The notes under the pieces were generated by a model. It saw only the letters and a program-made list of their open reading frames with translations. It was not told where the DNA came from and made no database searches. Of a stretch of 64,000 bases of DNA, positions 32,470-41,584 are shown piece after piece. The position numbers and the translations under genes are program-made. Origin of the DNA: an uncultured Dorea sp. GTDB taxonomy: Bacteria > Bacillota > Clostridia > Lachnospirales > Lachnospiraceae. The stretch covers positions 54,847 to 118,846 of the forward strand of contig CAJTZE010000003.1 in assembly GCA_910584265.1 (NCBI GenBank), given 5' to 3'. Numbering within the stretch: position 1 is the first letter of the stretch; each line of letters starts with the position of its first letter.

Positions 32470-34083
32470 ATGATTCGGATCAGACAGCTGAAATTAAGAA
32501 TAGAACATACAGAAGATGAGCTTCGGAATAAGATCTGCCGCAGCCTGCGCATCCGGGAGGATGAACTGCATTCCTATAAGATACGCAGGCAGTCGCTGGA
32601 TGCAAGGAAAAAACCGGAGCTGTATTATATTTATACGATAGATGCATGTGTTTCCGGGGAAAAGAAACTTCTGCGGAGAAATAAGAATAAGGATGTGCAG
32701 AAGTCTGATCATCAGCCATATGCATATCCTGCCTGCGGGGAAGAACCTATGGGGGAGAGGCCTGTTGTAATCGGATGCGGGCCTGCCGGTATGTTCTGCG
32801 GGCTGGCGCTGGCCGAGCTCGGTTTCCGGCCGGTTCTTCTGGAACGGGGAAGCGCAGTAGAAGAGCGGCTGAAGGATGTGCAGGATTTTTGGGATACCGG
32901 AATTTTGAAGCCGGATTCTAACGTGCAATTCGGAGAGGGCGGCGCGGGAACCTTTTCCGATGGAAAATTAAATACACTGGTAAAGGATACGGCAGGGAGA
33001 AACTATAAGGTACTGGAGGTCTTTGTAGAGCATGGGGCGCCGGAGGATATTCTATATGTGAGTAAACCTCATATCGGCACAGACATCCTGACGGACGTGG
33101 TAAAAAGCATGCGCCTTAAGATCATCAGGCTGGGCGGTGAAATCCGGTTCCACAGCCAGGTGACGGATTTGGAAATAGATGAAGAGGGGCTTAGCGGCCT
33201 GAGGGTAAGAAATACCGAAACAGGAGCGGAGCAGCTTTTAAAGACGCGGACGGCAGTAGCTGCCATCGGACATAGTGCCAGAGACACCTTCCGGATGCTT
33301 CATGAACGGGGGCTCTATATGGAAGCAAAGGCCTTTGCCGCGGGGATCCGCATAGAGCATCCGCAGGAAATGATCGATCTGGTGCAGTATGGACGGAAAA
33401 GAGAGGGCGGTTTACCTGCGGCTTCGTATAAGCTGACGGAGAATCTGGCGGACGGCAGAAGTGTCTATACCTTCTGTATGTGTCCCGGCGGCTATGTGGT
33501 CAATGCCTCCTCGGAGGAGGGGCATCTGGCAGTGAACGGTATGAGCTATCGCAGCCGGATGGGCGGAAATGCCAACAGTGCCGTAATCGTAACCGTGCGG
33601 CCGGAGGACTATCCGGGGGATGGCCCCCTTGCCGGGATTGCATTTCAGCGGATGTTAGAGCAGAAGGCTTACCAGGCAGGAAAAGGAAAGATTCCGGTAC
33701 AGCTGTTTGGAGATTTTTGTAAAAACAGAACATCAGGCAGACTGGGAGAAATCCAGCCGGCCATGAAGGGCGGATTTACGTTTTCTAATGTAAGGGAGAT
33801 TTTCCCGGAGGAGCTTTCCCGCTGCCTTGAGCAGGGGATCCTTGCTTTTGATAAGAAGCTCCCGGGCTTTGCCAGAAAGGACGCGGTAGTGTCCGGAGCG
33901 GAAAGCCGCAGCTCATCTCCGGTCAGGATTCGAAGGGATGAGGCCATGCAGGGCAGTATACCGGGAATCTATCCTTGCGGGGAGGGAGCCGGTTATGCCG
34001 GAGGAATTACCTCCGCCGCCATGGACGGCCTGAAAATTGCGGAGGCAGTCGTCAAAAGATACCGTCCATTCGACAAGGACTGA
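32470..34083 (+). CDS. FAD-dependent dehydrogenase (COG2509 type)
   Basis: A 537-residue flavoprotein. The N-terminal 95 residues form a small alpha-beta domain (IRQLKLRIEHTEDELRNKICRSLRI), then comes the FAD motif PVVIGCGPAGMFCGLALAELGF. NVQFGEGGAGTFSDGKLNT is a signature of this family, and IYPCGEGAGYAGGITSAAMDGL closes the FAD domain. The family is widespread in Clostridia and its substrate is unknown. It follows another flavoprotein gene by 60 bases, perhaps in one transcript. Confidence 0.9.
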   Translation: MIRIRQLKLRIEHTEDELRNKICRSLRIREDELHSYKIRRQSLDARKKPELYYIYTIDACVSGEKKLLRRNKNKDVQKSDHQPYAYPACGEEPMGERPVVIGCGPAGMFCGLALAELGFRPVLLERGSAVEERLKDVQDFWDTGILKPDSNVQFGEGGAGTFSDGKLNTLVKDTAGRNYKVLEVFVEHGAPEDILYVSKPHIGTDILTDVVKSMRLKIIRLGGEIRFHSQVTDLEIDEEGLSGLRVRNTETGAEQLLKTRTAVAAIGHSARDTFRMLHERGLYMEAKAFAAGIRIEHPQEMIDLVQYGRKREGGLPAASYKLTENLADGRSVYTFCMCPGGYVVNASSEEGHLAVNGMSYRSRMGGNANSAVIVTVRPEDYPGDGPLAGIAFQRMLEQKAYQAGKGKIPVQLFGDFCKNRTSGRLGEIQPAMKGGFTFSNVREIFPEELSRCLEQGILAFDKKLPGFARKDAVVSGAESRSSSPVRIRRDEAMQGSIPGIYPCGEGAGYAGGITSAAMDGLKIAEAVVKRYRPFDKD

Positions 34084-34189
34084 GACGTATTAAGAAATTT
34101 TTAATTGTATAAGTCTATACACATTTTACCAAATGTGTTAAAATATACAGAGTTTTTAGGAACAAACCGAGATATGAGGAGGGGTACAT

Positions 34190-34450
34190 ATGAAGGGAAC
34201 AAAAGGAAAAAACTCCTGGGCTTTATTTCTGCTTATTCTGGCAGGCTTGGTTCTTGGCGGATTTATCGGAACACTTACCGACGGCATATCCGTATTGAAC
34301 TGGCTGAATTATGGACAGACATTCGGCCTGGAGGAGCCGATTGTATTGAATCTGGGAATAGTGGCAATTACGTTTGCGCTTACGATTAAGATTACAATAT
34401 CAAGCATAATCGGTATTGTCCTTGCAATTATTATTTACCGCTTCATATAA
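34190..34450 (+). CDS. DUF4321 membrane protein
   Basis: An 86-residue protein with two membrane helices (ALFLLILAGLVLGGFIGTL and a C-terminal IVAITFALTIKITISSIIGIVLAIIIYRFI). The layout and the short loop with GISVLNWLNYGQTFGLEEPIVLNL match DUF4321, a small family usually found just before radC or the mre genes in Clostridia. GAGGAGGGG precedes the ATG. The function is unknown; a link to the cell-shape operon is suggested only by position. Confidence 0.85.
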   Translation: MKGTKGKNSWALFLLILAGLVLGGFIGTLTDGISVLNWLNYGQTFGLEEPIVLNLGIVAITFALTIKITISSIIGIVLAIIIYRFI

Positions 34451-34492
34451 TTTCTTGTCTTTGGGGGAGCATCATAAAAATCTACAAAAGAT

Positions 34493-35188
34493 ATGAGTCA
34501 AACGAACACCATGAAAACATTACCAGAATTGGAGCGCCCCTACGAGAAATGCGAGCGTCTGGGTGCAGGGAGCCTGTCGGATGCAGAGCTCCTTGCAGTG
34601 CTTCTTCGTACCGGGAGCCGGGGAGAGAATGTCCTCGACCTTTCCAGAAGGATCCTCTACTATGCCGGGGAGGACGGGATTCTTGGAATCCATCATTTCA
34701 CCATTGAGAGGCTGAAGAGGATGAAGGGGATCGGACGGGTCAAGGCAGTCCAGATGGTCTGCATCTCCGAGCTCACCAAACGCCTGGCTAAGGCGAGGGC
34801 ATGTGAGATGCTGCAGTTTACATGTCCGGCCTCCATAGCGAAATATTATATGGAAGATATGCGGCATGAACGGCAGGAGGTTATGAAGCTGCTGATGCTG
34901 AATTCCAAGTCCCGGCTGATCGGTGAATCAGATATATCAAAGGGCACGGTAAATGCCTCTTTGATCACACCGAGAGAATTATTTATAGAAGCATTACAGA
35001 AAAATGCTGTCTCGATCATTATCCTGCACAACCATCCCAGCGGCGATCCGTCTCCCAGCAGGGAAGACAGGCTGATTACTGAACGGATCCGGCAGGCGGG
35101 AGATTTGATCGGAATTGAGCTGTTAGATCATATCGTGATTGGCAATAATTGTTATATCAGTTTTTCGGAGCAGGGACTGCTTGCATGA
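34493..35188 (+). CDS. radC: RadC-family JAB domain protein
   Basis: The N-terminal helix-hairpin-helix part (RPYEKCERLGAGSLSDAELLAVLLRTG) is followed by the JAB1/MPN-like domain. Metal-ligand motif HNHPSGDPSPSRED starts with His at about residue 179. RadC was named for DNA repair, but a direct repair role is doubtful; the JAMM motif points to a metallohydrolase. In Clostridia radC commonly precedes mreB, as here, with only 13 bases between. Length 231 is normal. Confidence 0.95.
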   Translation: MSQTNTMKTLPELERPYEKCERLGAGSLSDAELLAVLLRTGSRGENVLDLSRRILYYAGEDGILGIHHFTIERLKRMKGIGRVKAVQMVCISELTKRLAKARACEMLQFTCPASIAKYYMEDMRHERQEVMKLLMLNSKSRLIGESDISKGTVNASLITPRELFIEALQKNAVSIIILHNHPSGDPSPSREDRLITERIRQAGDLIGIELLDHIVIGNNCYISFSEQGLLA

Positions 35189-35201
35189 AAGGACAGTGAC
35201 G

Positions 35202-36224
35202 ATGGCAAGAAATATATACGGCCTGGATTTGGGCTCTTATGAGATTAAAGTATATGATAAAAAATTAGATACCATTTGGAAAGAAAAAACTGCAATTGCA
35301 ATTTCGGATAACCATGAGATTTTTGCAGTGGGGGATCAGGCCTACGAGATGTATGAAAAGACCCCGCCGAATATTCAGGTAATGTTTCCGATGAAAGAGG
35401 GCGTTATCTCCAGATTTAATGATATGCAGTTCCTTCTGCAGAATCTGCTGAAAAAGGAACGTCACTTTGCAAGAGGCTCCGAATATGTAATTGCGGTTCC
35501 TACGGATGTGACAGAGGTGGAGAAAAAGGCTTTTTTTGACCTTGTGATCCACTCTACGGCCAGAGCTAAAGAGGTGAATATTGTTGAGCGGGGTATCGCA
35601 GATGCCATCGGCATGAATCTGGATGCTCAGAATACAAAGGGACTTTTTATTGTGAACTTTGGCGGAGAAACCACAGAATTATCCATTATCGCCGGGGGAG
35701 GCCTGGTTTTAAACCGCCTTTTGAAACTTGGCGGGGTAACCTTTGACCAGCATGTTGCTCAGCTTGTCCGGTACAACCATGACTTCCTGATCGGGCGTCT
35801 GACTTCCGAGATCCTGCGCAAGCGTTTCGGCGTGTTCAGTGAAGATAATAATGCGGTCCTGACGGTCTCCGGAAGGGATCTGATCACCGGCGTTCCCCAG
35901 CGCAGGGAAATTTCTATTAATCTGGTCCGGGCGGCGATCAAGGAGCCTTTGGAGCAGTGTGTAGAGGCAATCCAGTCTCTCATGGACCGTACCCCGTCAG
36001 AAATCCGTAAGGCTGTCCGGAGGAATGGGATTTTTCTGACAGGAGGCGTTGCCAACCTTCCGGGCCTTGAGCTGTATCTGGAGGAGATGACCGGGTTCCG
36101 TGTCCGTACCGCCATAGATCCGGATATCTGTGCAGTAACAGGTCTGAAGATGATCATTGAGTCAAAAGAGCTGAAAAAACTTGCTTATTCAATGCTTGAG
36201 GAAAATTATAGGTGGATGAGATAA
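35202..36224 (+). CDS. mreB: MreB-type actin-like rod-shape protein
   Basis: The 340-residue protein has the actin-fold phosphate-1 motif IYGLDLGSYEIKVYDK, phosphate-2 FIVNFGGETTELSII and adenosine motif GIFLTGGVANLPGLELYL. It polymerises beneath the membrane and guides lateral wall synthesis. The phosphate-1 motif is divergent from the usual GIDLGTANT, so this is a diverged clostridial MreB. The start at 35202 follows AAAGGACAG. mreC begins one base after the stop. Confidence 0.9.
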   Translation: MARNIYGLDLGSYEIKVYDKKLDTIWKEKTAIAISDNHEIFAVGDQAYEMYEKTPPNIQVMFPMKEGVISRFNDMQFLLQNLLKKERHFARGSEYVIAVPTDVTEVEKKAFFDLVIHSTARAKEVNIVERGIADAIGMNLDAQNTKGLFIVNFGGETTELSIIAGGGLVLNRLLKLGGVTFDQHVAQLVRYNHDFLIGRLTSEILRKRFGVFSEDNNAVLTVSGRDLITGVPQRREISINLVRAAIKEPLEQCVEAIQSLMDRTPSEIRKAVRRNGIFLTGGVANLPGLELYLEEMTGFRVRTAIDPDICAVTGLKMIIESKELKKLAYSMLEENYRWMR

Positions 36225-36225
36225 C

Positions 36226-37101
36226 ATGAAGATCAAGAATCAAAATAGGATTCCAAGTAAATATATATTATTGATTCTGATTATTGTCTGCGGAGTACTT
36301 CTGGGAGCTGAACAGTTTACAGGCGGCAGGGGTCCCCTGCGTCTGGCTGCCAGCTATACAGTCATACCCATGCAGAACGGAATCAGCTCCATAGGAAGAT
36401 GGATGGGAGATCTGACGGATAATTTTAAGACGCTGGATGAATTGAAGAAGGAAAATGAAGCCCTGCAGTCCAAACTGGACGATATGACGATTGACAATAC
36501 CAGGCTCCGGCAGGAGCAGTATGAGCTGGAACGCCTGCAGGAGCTTTACAAGCTGGATCAGAATTATGCGGATTATGAAAAGGTTGGAGCCCATGTGATT
36601 GCCAATAACGGCACAAACTGGTTTAACTCCTTTACGATAGATAAGGGAAGCGCGGACGGCATTAAGGCTGATATGAACGTTCTTGCCGGAAGCGGCCTGG
36701 TGGGAATCGTGACAGAGGTGGGTCCGAATTATGCACAGGTACGGGCGGTGATCGATGATGAAAGCAGCATCAGCGCTATGGTATTATCCACTTCGGATCT
36801 GTGTATGGTGAGAGGCGATTTAAAGCTTATGAGTGACGGCCGGATCCGGTTTGAGAAGCTTCCCAACAATGATAATAAGATTGAGGTGGGTGAACAGGTA
36901 GTAACCTCCCATATCAGTTCTAAATTCCTACAGGGAATTTTTATCGGATATATCAGTGAGATCGAAGTGGATTCCAATAATCTGACCCGCTCAGGTTATA
37001 TTACGCCGGCCGTGGATTTCAATAACCTTCAGGAGGTATTGGTTATCACCTCTACAAAACAGGATCTGCTTAACAGCAGTGAGGAAGGAAAGGAAGAATA
37101 G
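36226..37101 (+). CDS. mreC: Rod-shape-determining protein MreC
   Basis: One N-terminal membrane helix (about residues 9-27, YILLILIIVCGVLLGAEQF) and a coiled coil (about 65-105; LDELKKENEALQSKLDDMT) are followed by the double beta-barrel domain. That domain holds VIANNGTNWFNSFTIDKGSADGI and VLAGSGLVGIVTEVGPNYAQV, both diagnostic. MreC is the extracellular scaffold that activates PBP2/RodA. Length 291 is normal. Confidence 0.96.
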   Translation: MKIKNQNRIPSKYILLILIIVCGVLLGAEQFTGGRGPLRLAASYTVIPMQNGISSIGRWMGDLTDNFKTLDELKKENEALQSKLDDMTIDNTRLRQEQYELERLQELYKLDQNYADYEKVGAHVIANNGTNWFNSFTIDKGSADGIKADMNVLAGSGLVGIVTEVGPNYAQVRAVIDDESSISAMVLSTSDLCMVRGDLKLMSDGRIRFEKLPNNDNKIEVGEQVVTSHISSKFLQGIFIGYISEIEVDSNNLTRSGYITPAVDFNNLQEVLVITSTKQDLLNSSEEGKEE

Positions 37102-37102
37102 C

Positions 37103-37621
37103 ATGAAGCGCAGGATTGTCACGATTATTTTTATAGCGGCCGCCTTTCTTCTGCAGTCAACCGTATTTGGAAGGCTTACCTTTGCGGATGTCCGGCCGAA
37201 TCTGATGATTGTGGTTACGGCTTCCTTTGGATTCATGCGGGGAGAAAACGGCGGTATGGCTGTAGGGTTTATAAGCGGTCTTTTTATGGATCTGTTCTGG
37301 GGAGGGCTGCTTGGGTTTTACACACTGATCTATACTGTGATCGGTTACCTGAACGGTACATTCCACAGGATGTTTTTCGATGATGACATCAAATTTCCTC
37401 TGGTATTGATCGGCATCAGCGATCTGGTCTATAGCTCTGTCGGGTATCTGTGCCTGTTCATGCTTCAGGGAAAATTTATTTTTTCCTATTTTTTGGGGCA
37501 CGTCATGCTCCCCGAACTGGTATATACGATTCTGGCCACGCTGGTTTTGTATCAGGTAATTCTTCATGTGAACCGTAGATTAGAGGCGGAAGAACAAAGG
37601 AGTGCAAGTAGATTTGTATAG
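37103..37621 (+). CDS. mreD: Rod-shape-determining protein MreD
   Basis: About 172 residues with five to six membrane segments. FLLQSTVFGRLTFADVRPNLMIVV and GFISGLFMDLFWGGLLGFYTLIY contain the conserved PN and GLxxDLF-G-G-G residues of the family. It is the membrane partner of MreC in the elongasome. The ATG at 37103 lies one base after the mreC stop with GGAAGAAT upstream. The 3' end overlaps the PBP2 gene. Confidence 0.93.
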   Translation: MKRRIVTIIFIAAAFLLQSTVFGRLTFADVRPNLMIVVTASFGFMRGENGGMAVGFISGLFMDLFWGGLLGFYTLIYTVIGYLNGTFHRMFFDDDIKFPLVLIGISDLVYSSVGYLCLFMLQGKFIFSYFLGHVMLPELVYTILATLVLYQVILHVNRRLEAEEQRSASRFV

Positions 37622-40532
37622 TTTATGGGAACGGCTGCGCAATGCCGCCGCTGAATATTTCAGAACAAGGGTCTATGTGGTAATGACGATATTCTGTATT
37701 TTGTCCGCTGTTTTAGTGGCGCGGCTTTTTCATCTCCAGATTGTAAGCGGACAGCAGTATCTGGATGATTATAAGCTGCAGATTCAGAAGACGCGTACGA
37801 TCCAGGGAACCAGAGGCAATATTTATGACAGGAACGGAAACCTTCTTGCTTATAATGAACTTGCCTATTCCGTAACGATCGAGGATAACTACAATGAGAC
37901 AGAAGATAAGAATGTCGAATTAAATAAAGAGATACAGAAAATCATCCAAATAGTAGAAGAAAACGGAGATTCTGTTATTCATGATTTCAGTATTATGCTT
38001 GATAATGGCGAGTACAAATTTACCATGGAAAATGAAACCCAGAGGCTTAGATTTGTTGCCGATGTCTATGGACAGGCTTCCATTGATAAGCTGACGGATG
38101 AGCAGCGGGAGCAGTCTGCCGCAGATATTATCCACTATCTCTGCAGCGACGAGCAGTACGGCTACGGAATTGATGAGAGCGCCTTTGAAAAAGCAGAAGT
38201 TTTAAAGCTGGTTACCATCCGCTATGCAATCGGGTTGAACCGTTTCCAGAAGTTTATCCCGGTAACCGTTGCGGAGGATGTGAGCGATGAGACGGTCGCC
38301 GCAGTCATGGAAACTTTAGACGAGCTTCCGGGCGTTGAAATTGCCGAGGATTCTTTGCGGCGGTATACAGACAGCAAATATTTTGCCAATATTATCGGAT
38401 ATACTGGACAGATTTCTCAGGACGAGTATGATTCACTGAGCGCGGCAGACCAGAAACGGTATGCCTTGACAGACACGGTCGGAAAATCCGGCTTAGAGCA
38501 GGTGATGGACAGTGAGCTGCAGGGGGAGAAGGGAGAGGTACGCCTGTATGTAAACAGCGTAGGCAGGGTCATTGAATCTTCCTCTGTGAAAAAATCCAGT
38601 GCCGGGAAGGATCTGTATCTTACGATAGATGCCGGACTGCAGAAGGCGGCTTATGATATGCTGGAGCAGGAGCTTGCAGGCATCCTGCTGGCAAAGATGT
38701 CGGATGTCTTAGATTATGACCGTTCTCAGTGTAAGGATGCGGCGGATGTGGTCGTGGCAAGCGGAGATATGTATTATCAGTTTATTGGAAATGATCTGAT
38801 CGATATGGATCATTTTTCGGCGGAAGGAGCAGGCAGGGCAGAACAGAGCGTAGCCGCCTCCTTTGCAGAATACAAACAGGCGGTATTGGAACAGCTGAGA
38901 AATGTAATGACGGATCCGAATGCTCCGCTTTACACCGATTTAGAACGGGAACAGCAGGCATATCAGTCCTATATTGTAAATGATATTTTAACTGGAAACG
39001 GAGTTCTGATGCAGGATGCCATTGATACCTCTGATGCTGTCTATAAGCAGTGGAGGGAAGATGAAACGATTAATATCTACTCATATTTGAATTATGCTAT
39101 CTCCCAGAACTGGATCAATGCATCCAGACTTCAGGATTATATTCAGGGAGACGGCATCTATTCGGACGCATCTGAAGTATATGCGGCGATGGTTTCTTAT
39201 GTACAGGACAAGCTTCAAAGTGATAATGCCTTTGCGAAGCTGATCTACCGTTATATGATTAAGGCAGGAAGAGTCACTGGCAGGGAAATTGCTATGATAC
39301 TTTATGAGCAGGAAATGCTCCCCTTTGATGAGGGGCAGTACAATGCGTTGGATGCAGGAAGCCTGGGAGCTTATGATTTTATCCGGGGTAAGATTGAGAC
39401 ACTGGATATCACTCCCGGCCAGCTTGGACTAGAGCCCTGTACCGGCTCCGTAGTCATTACAGACCCGAATAACGGAAGCCTTCTGGCCTGTGTGTCCTAT
39501 CCGGGATATGATAATAACCGGCTTGCAAACTCCATGGACAGTGTGTATTATAATCACCTTGTAACAGCTTCTTCCCGTCCGTTTTACAACAATGCTACAC
39601 AGGAAAAGACTGCTCCCGGTTCTACCTATAAGCCTTTGGCGGCCATTGCAGGCCTTACCGAGGGCGTGATATCCGAAGGCACATACATTAACTGCGACGG
39701 TGTTTATGACAGTGTGGAGCCGAATGTCCGATGCTGGGTATATCCTGGTGCGCATGAAACGCAGAATATTGTGGGCGCTCTTACCCATTCCTGCAATGTC
39801 TTTTTCTGCGAACTCGGCCTGAGGCTGGGGCTGGATAATCCATCGGAAGAAGAAAGATTTGACGAGAATGGCAATCCGGTACCCAGAAATTATTCCAGCA
39901 GCCAGGGATTGGATAAACTTGCGGATTATGCGGTAAGATTCGGTCTTGATTCTGTTTCAGGAATTGAGATCCCGGAGACAGATCCGCAGATATCGGATGA
40001 GGACTCTGTCCGTTCTTCCATGGGGCAGGGAACCAATAATTATACGACCAGTCAGCTTGCCAGATATATTTCCGCGGTTGCTAATAAAGGAACCGTATAT
40101 GATCTGACGCTCATAGACCGTATTGAGACGGTTGACGGTACTGTAACCATGAAACAGGAACCAAAGATAAAGAACACCGTAGAGGGAATTTCACAAAATA
40201 CATGGGATCTGGTCCATGCGGGAATGCGGGGAGTTGTGGAAAACAACTATACCGTATTTGGAAAGCTGAACAACAGCGAGATCCAGTTATCCGGAAAGAC
40301 AGGAACCGCACAGCAGAGTACATCACATCCTGACCATGGATTATTTGTGGGATTCGCACCGAGCAATAATCCTGAACTGGCAATGGCAGTCCGTATTGCA
40401 AACGGGTACAGCTCTACATTTGCCGCAGAAGTCGGAAATGATGTTATGGAATACTATTATGGAATTACAGATCCGGCAGAATTGATCACCGGAACTGCAA
40501 ACAAGATTACTGTGTCAACGCACAGCGATTAA
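37614..40532 (+). CDS. mrdA: Penicillin-binding protein 2 (elongasome transpeptidase) with a large insertion
   Basis: A class B PBP with one N-terminal membrane helix, the pedestal domain (TRGNIYDRNGNLLAYNELAYSV) and the transpeptidase. STYK (about residue 674, counted from 37602), SCN (about 730) and KTG (about 899) are all present. Between residues 355 and 608, just after LYLTIDAGLQKAAYDML, lies a predominantly helical insertion of about 250 residues, so the 976-residue protein is much longer than the 600-700 of well-known PBP2s. It should crosslink lateral wall peptidoglycan with RodA. TTG at 37614 has AAAGGAG ten bases upstream and is preferred over GTG at 37602. Confidence 0.93.
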   Translation: MYSLWERLRNAAAEYFRTRVYVVMTIFCILSAVLVARLFHLQIVSGQQYLDDYKLQIQKTRTIQGTRGNIYDRNGNLLAYNELAYSVTIEDNYNETEDKNVELNKEIQKIIQIVEENGDSVIHDFSIMLDNGEYKFTMENETQRLRFVADVYGQASIDKLTDEQREQSAADIIHYLCSDEQYGYGIDESAFEKAEVLKLVTIRYAIGLNRFQKFIPVTVAEDVSDETVAAVMETLDELPGVEIAEDSLRRYTDSKYFANIIGYTGQISQDEYDSLSAADQKRYALTDTVGKSGLEQVMDSELQGEKGEVRLYVNSVGRVIESSSVKKSSAGKDLYLTIDAGLQKAAYDMLEQELAGILLAKMSDVLDYDRSQCKDAADVVVASGDMYYQFIGNDLIDMDHFSAEGAGRAEQSVAASFAEYKQAVLEQLRNVMTDPNAPLYTDLEREQQAYQSYIVNDILTGNGVLMQDAIDTSDAVYKQWREDETINIYSYLNYAISQNWINASRLQDYIQGDGIYSDASEVYAAMVSYVQDKLQSDNAFAKLIYRYMIKAGRVTGREIAMILYEQEMLPFDEGQYNALDAGSLGAYDFIRGKIETLDITPGQLGLEPCTGSVVITDPNNGSLLACVSYPGYDNNRLANSMDSVYYNHLVTASSRPFYNNATQEKTAPGSTYKPLAAIAGLTEGVISEGTYINCDGVYDSVEPNVRCWVYPGAHETQNIVGALTHSCNVFFCELGLRLGLDNPSEEERFDENGNPVPRNYSSSQGLDKLADYAVRFGLDSVSGIEIPETDPQISDEDSVRSSMGQGTNNYTTSQLARYISAVANKGTVYDLTLIDRIETVDGTVTMKQEPKIKNTVEGISQNTWDLVHAGMRGVVENNYTVFGKLNNSEIQLSGKTGTAQQSTSHPDHGLFVGFAPSNNPELAMAVRIANGYSSTFAAEVGNDVMEYYYGITDPAELITGTANKITVSTHSD

Positions 40533-40567
40533 TCAGATTCGATAACGGGAAGAGCAGGAGGATTGTT

Positions 40568-41359
40568 ATGGGCGAGGTTATTGTTATTACTTCAGGAAAA
40601 GGCGGGGTCGGCAAGACGACTACCACTGCAAATATCGGGGCAGGTCTTTCACAGTTAGATAAAAAAGTTGTGATCATCGATACCGATCTGGGTCTTAGGA
40701 ATCTGGATGTGGTTATGGGGCTTGAGAATCTTATTGTTTATAATCTGGTAGATGTAGTAGAGGGAAAATGCAGGCTGAAGCAGGCATTGATCAGGGACAG
40801 GCGGTATGAAAACCTGTATCTGCTTCCCTCTGCCCAGACCAAGGATAAAACCGCCGTGTCTCCAGGACAGATGAAGAAGCTGACAGGCGAGCTTAGAGAG
40901 GAATATGATTATGTGCTGCTTGACTGTCCGGCAGGGATCGAGCAGGGTTTTCAGAACGCGATCGCAGGAGCAGACCGGGCATTTGTAGTAACTACACCAG
41001 AGGTTTCGGCAATCCGGGATGCAGACCGGATCATCGGCCTGTTAGAATCCAATAATCTGAAAAAAATGGAGCTGATCGTAAACCGGATACGGATCGATAT
41101 GGTAAAAAGAGGAGACATGATGTCGGTGGATGATGTGACAGAGATTTTATCAATCCCGCTTCTTGGGATTATTCCGGATGACGAGCAGATTGTGGTGGGG
41201 ACAAATCAGGGAATGCCGGCAATCGGCATGGATTCTTTTGCAGGAGATGCCTATTCCAATATCTGCCGGAGAATTCTGGGAGAGGAGATACCATTTCTTG
41301 ATTTGAGCCGCGGCCAGAGTTTCCTAAGCAGACTTAGCAATCTGTTCAGGAAAAATTAG
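40568..41359 (+). CDS. minD: Septum-site-determining ATPase MinD
   Basis: The deviant Walker A motif SGKGGVGKTTTTANIG, DTDLGLRNLDVVMGLEN (switch region), DYVLLDCPAGIEQGFQNAI and the C-terminal amphipathic helix FLSRLSNLFRKN for membrane binding identify MinD. The ATPase cycles on and off the membrane under MinE control and normally activates MinC. No minC gene lies next to it or elsewhere in the window. minE follows after 12 bases. Confidence 0.97.
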   Translation: MGEVIVITSGKGGVGKTTTTANIGAGLSQLDKKVVIIDTDLGLRNLDVVMGLENLIVYNLVDVVEGKCRLKQALIRDRRYENLYLLPSAQTKDKTAVSPGQMKKLTGELREEYDYVLLDCPAGIEQGFQNAIAGADRAFVVTTPEVSAIRDADRIIGLLESNNLKKMELIVNRIRIDMVKRGDMMSVDDVTEILSIPLLGIIPDDEQIVVGTNQGMPAIGMDSFAGDAYSNICRRILGEEIPFLDLSRGQSFLSRLSNLFRKN

Positions 41360-41371
41360 GAGGTCAGCCGG

Positions 41372-41584
41372 ATGATTAAGAGATCTTCGGTACGGATTGC
41401 AAAGGAACGGCTGGAGGCACTTGTGGCATCTGACCGGGTGCACTGTAAGCCGAAGGAATATGATCTGATCTGCCATGAGCTTTATAAAACACTTTCTAAG
41501 TATGTGGAAATAACAGAAGAACATTTTCAGGTATCTATTACCAGATCTGCCATACATATACAGTTAACAGGAGAAGAACATTGA
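41372..41584 (+). CDS. minE: Cell-division topological factor MinE (short N-terminus)
   Basis: A 70-residue protein with the MinD-contact segment RIAKERLEALVASDRVHC, then the dimer domain ICHELYKTLSKYVEITEEHFQVSI. Compared with E. coli MinE (88 residues), the first 12 residues that form the amphipathic membrane-targeting stretch (MALLDFFLSRKK) are almost missing; here only MIKRSSV precedes the MinD-binding helix. GGAGG lies eight bases before the ATG and no earlier start is possible nearby. Confidence 0.92.
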   Translation: MIKRSSVRIAKERLEALVASDRVHCKPKEYDLICHELYKTLSKYVEITEEHFQVSITRSAIHIQLTGEEH

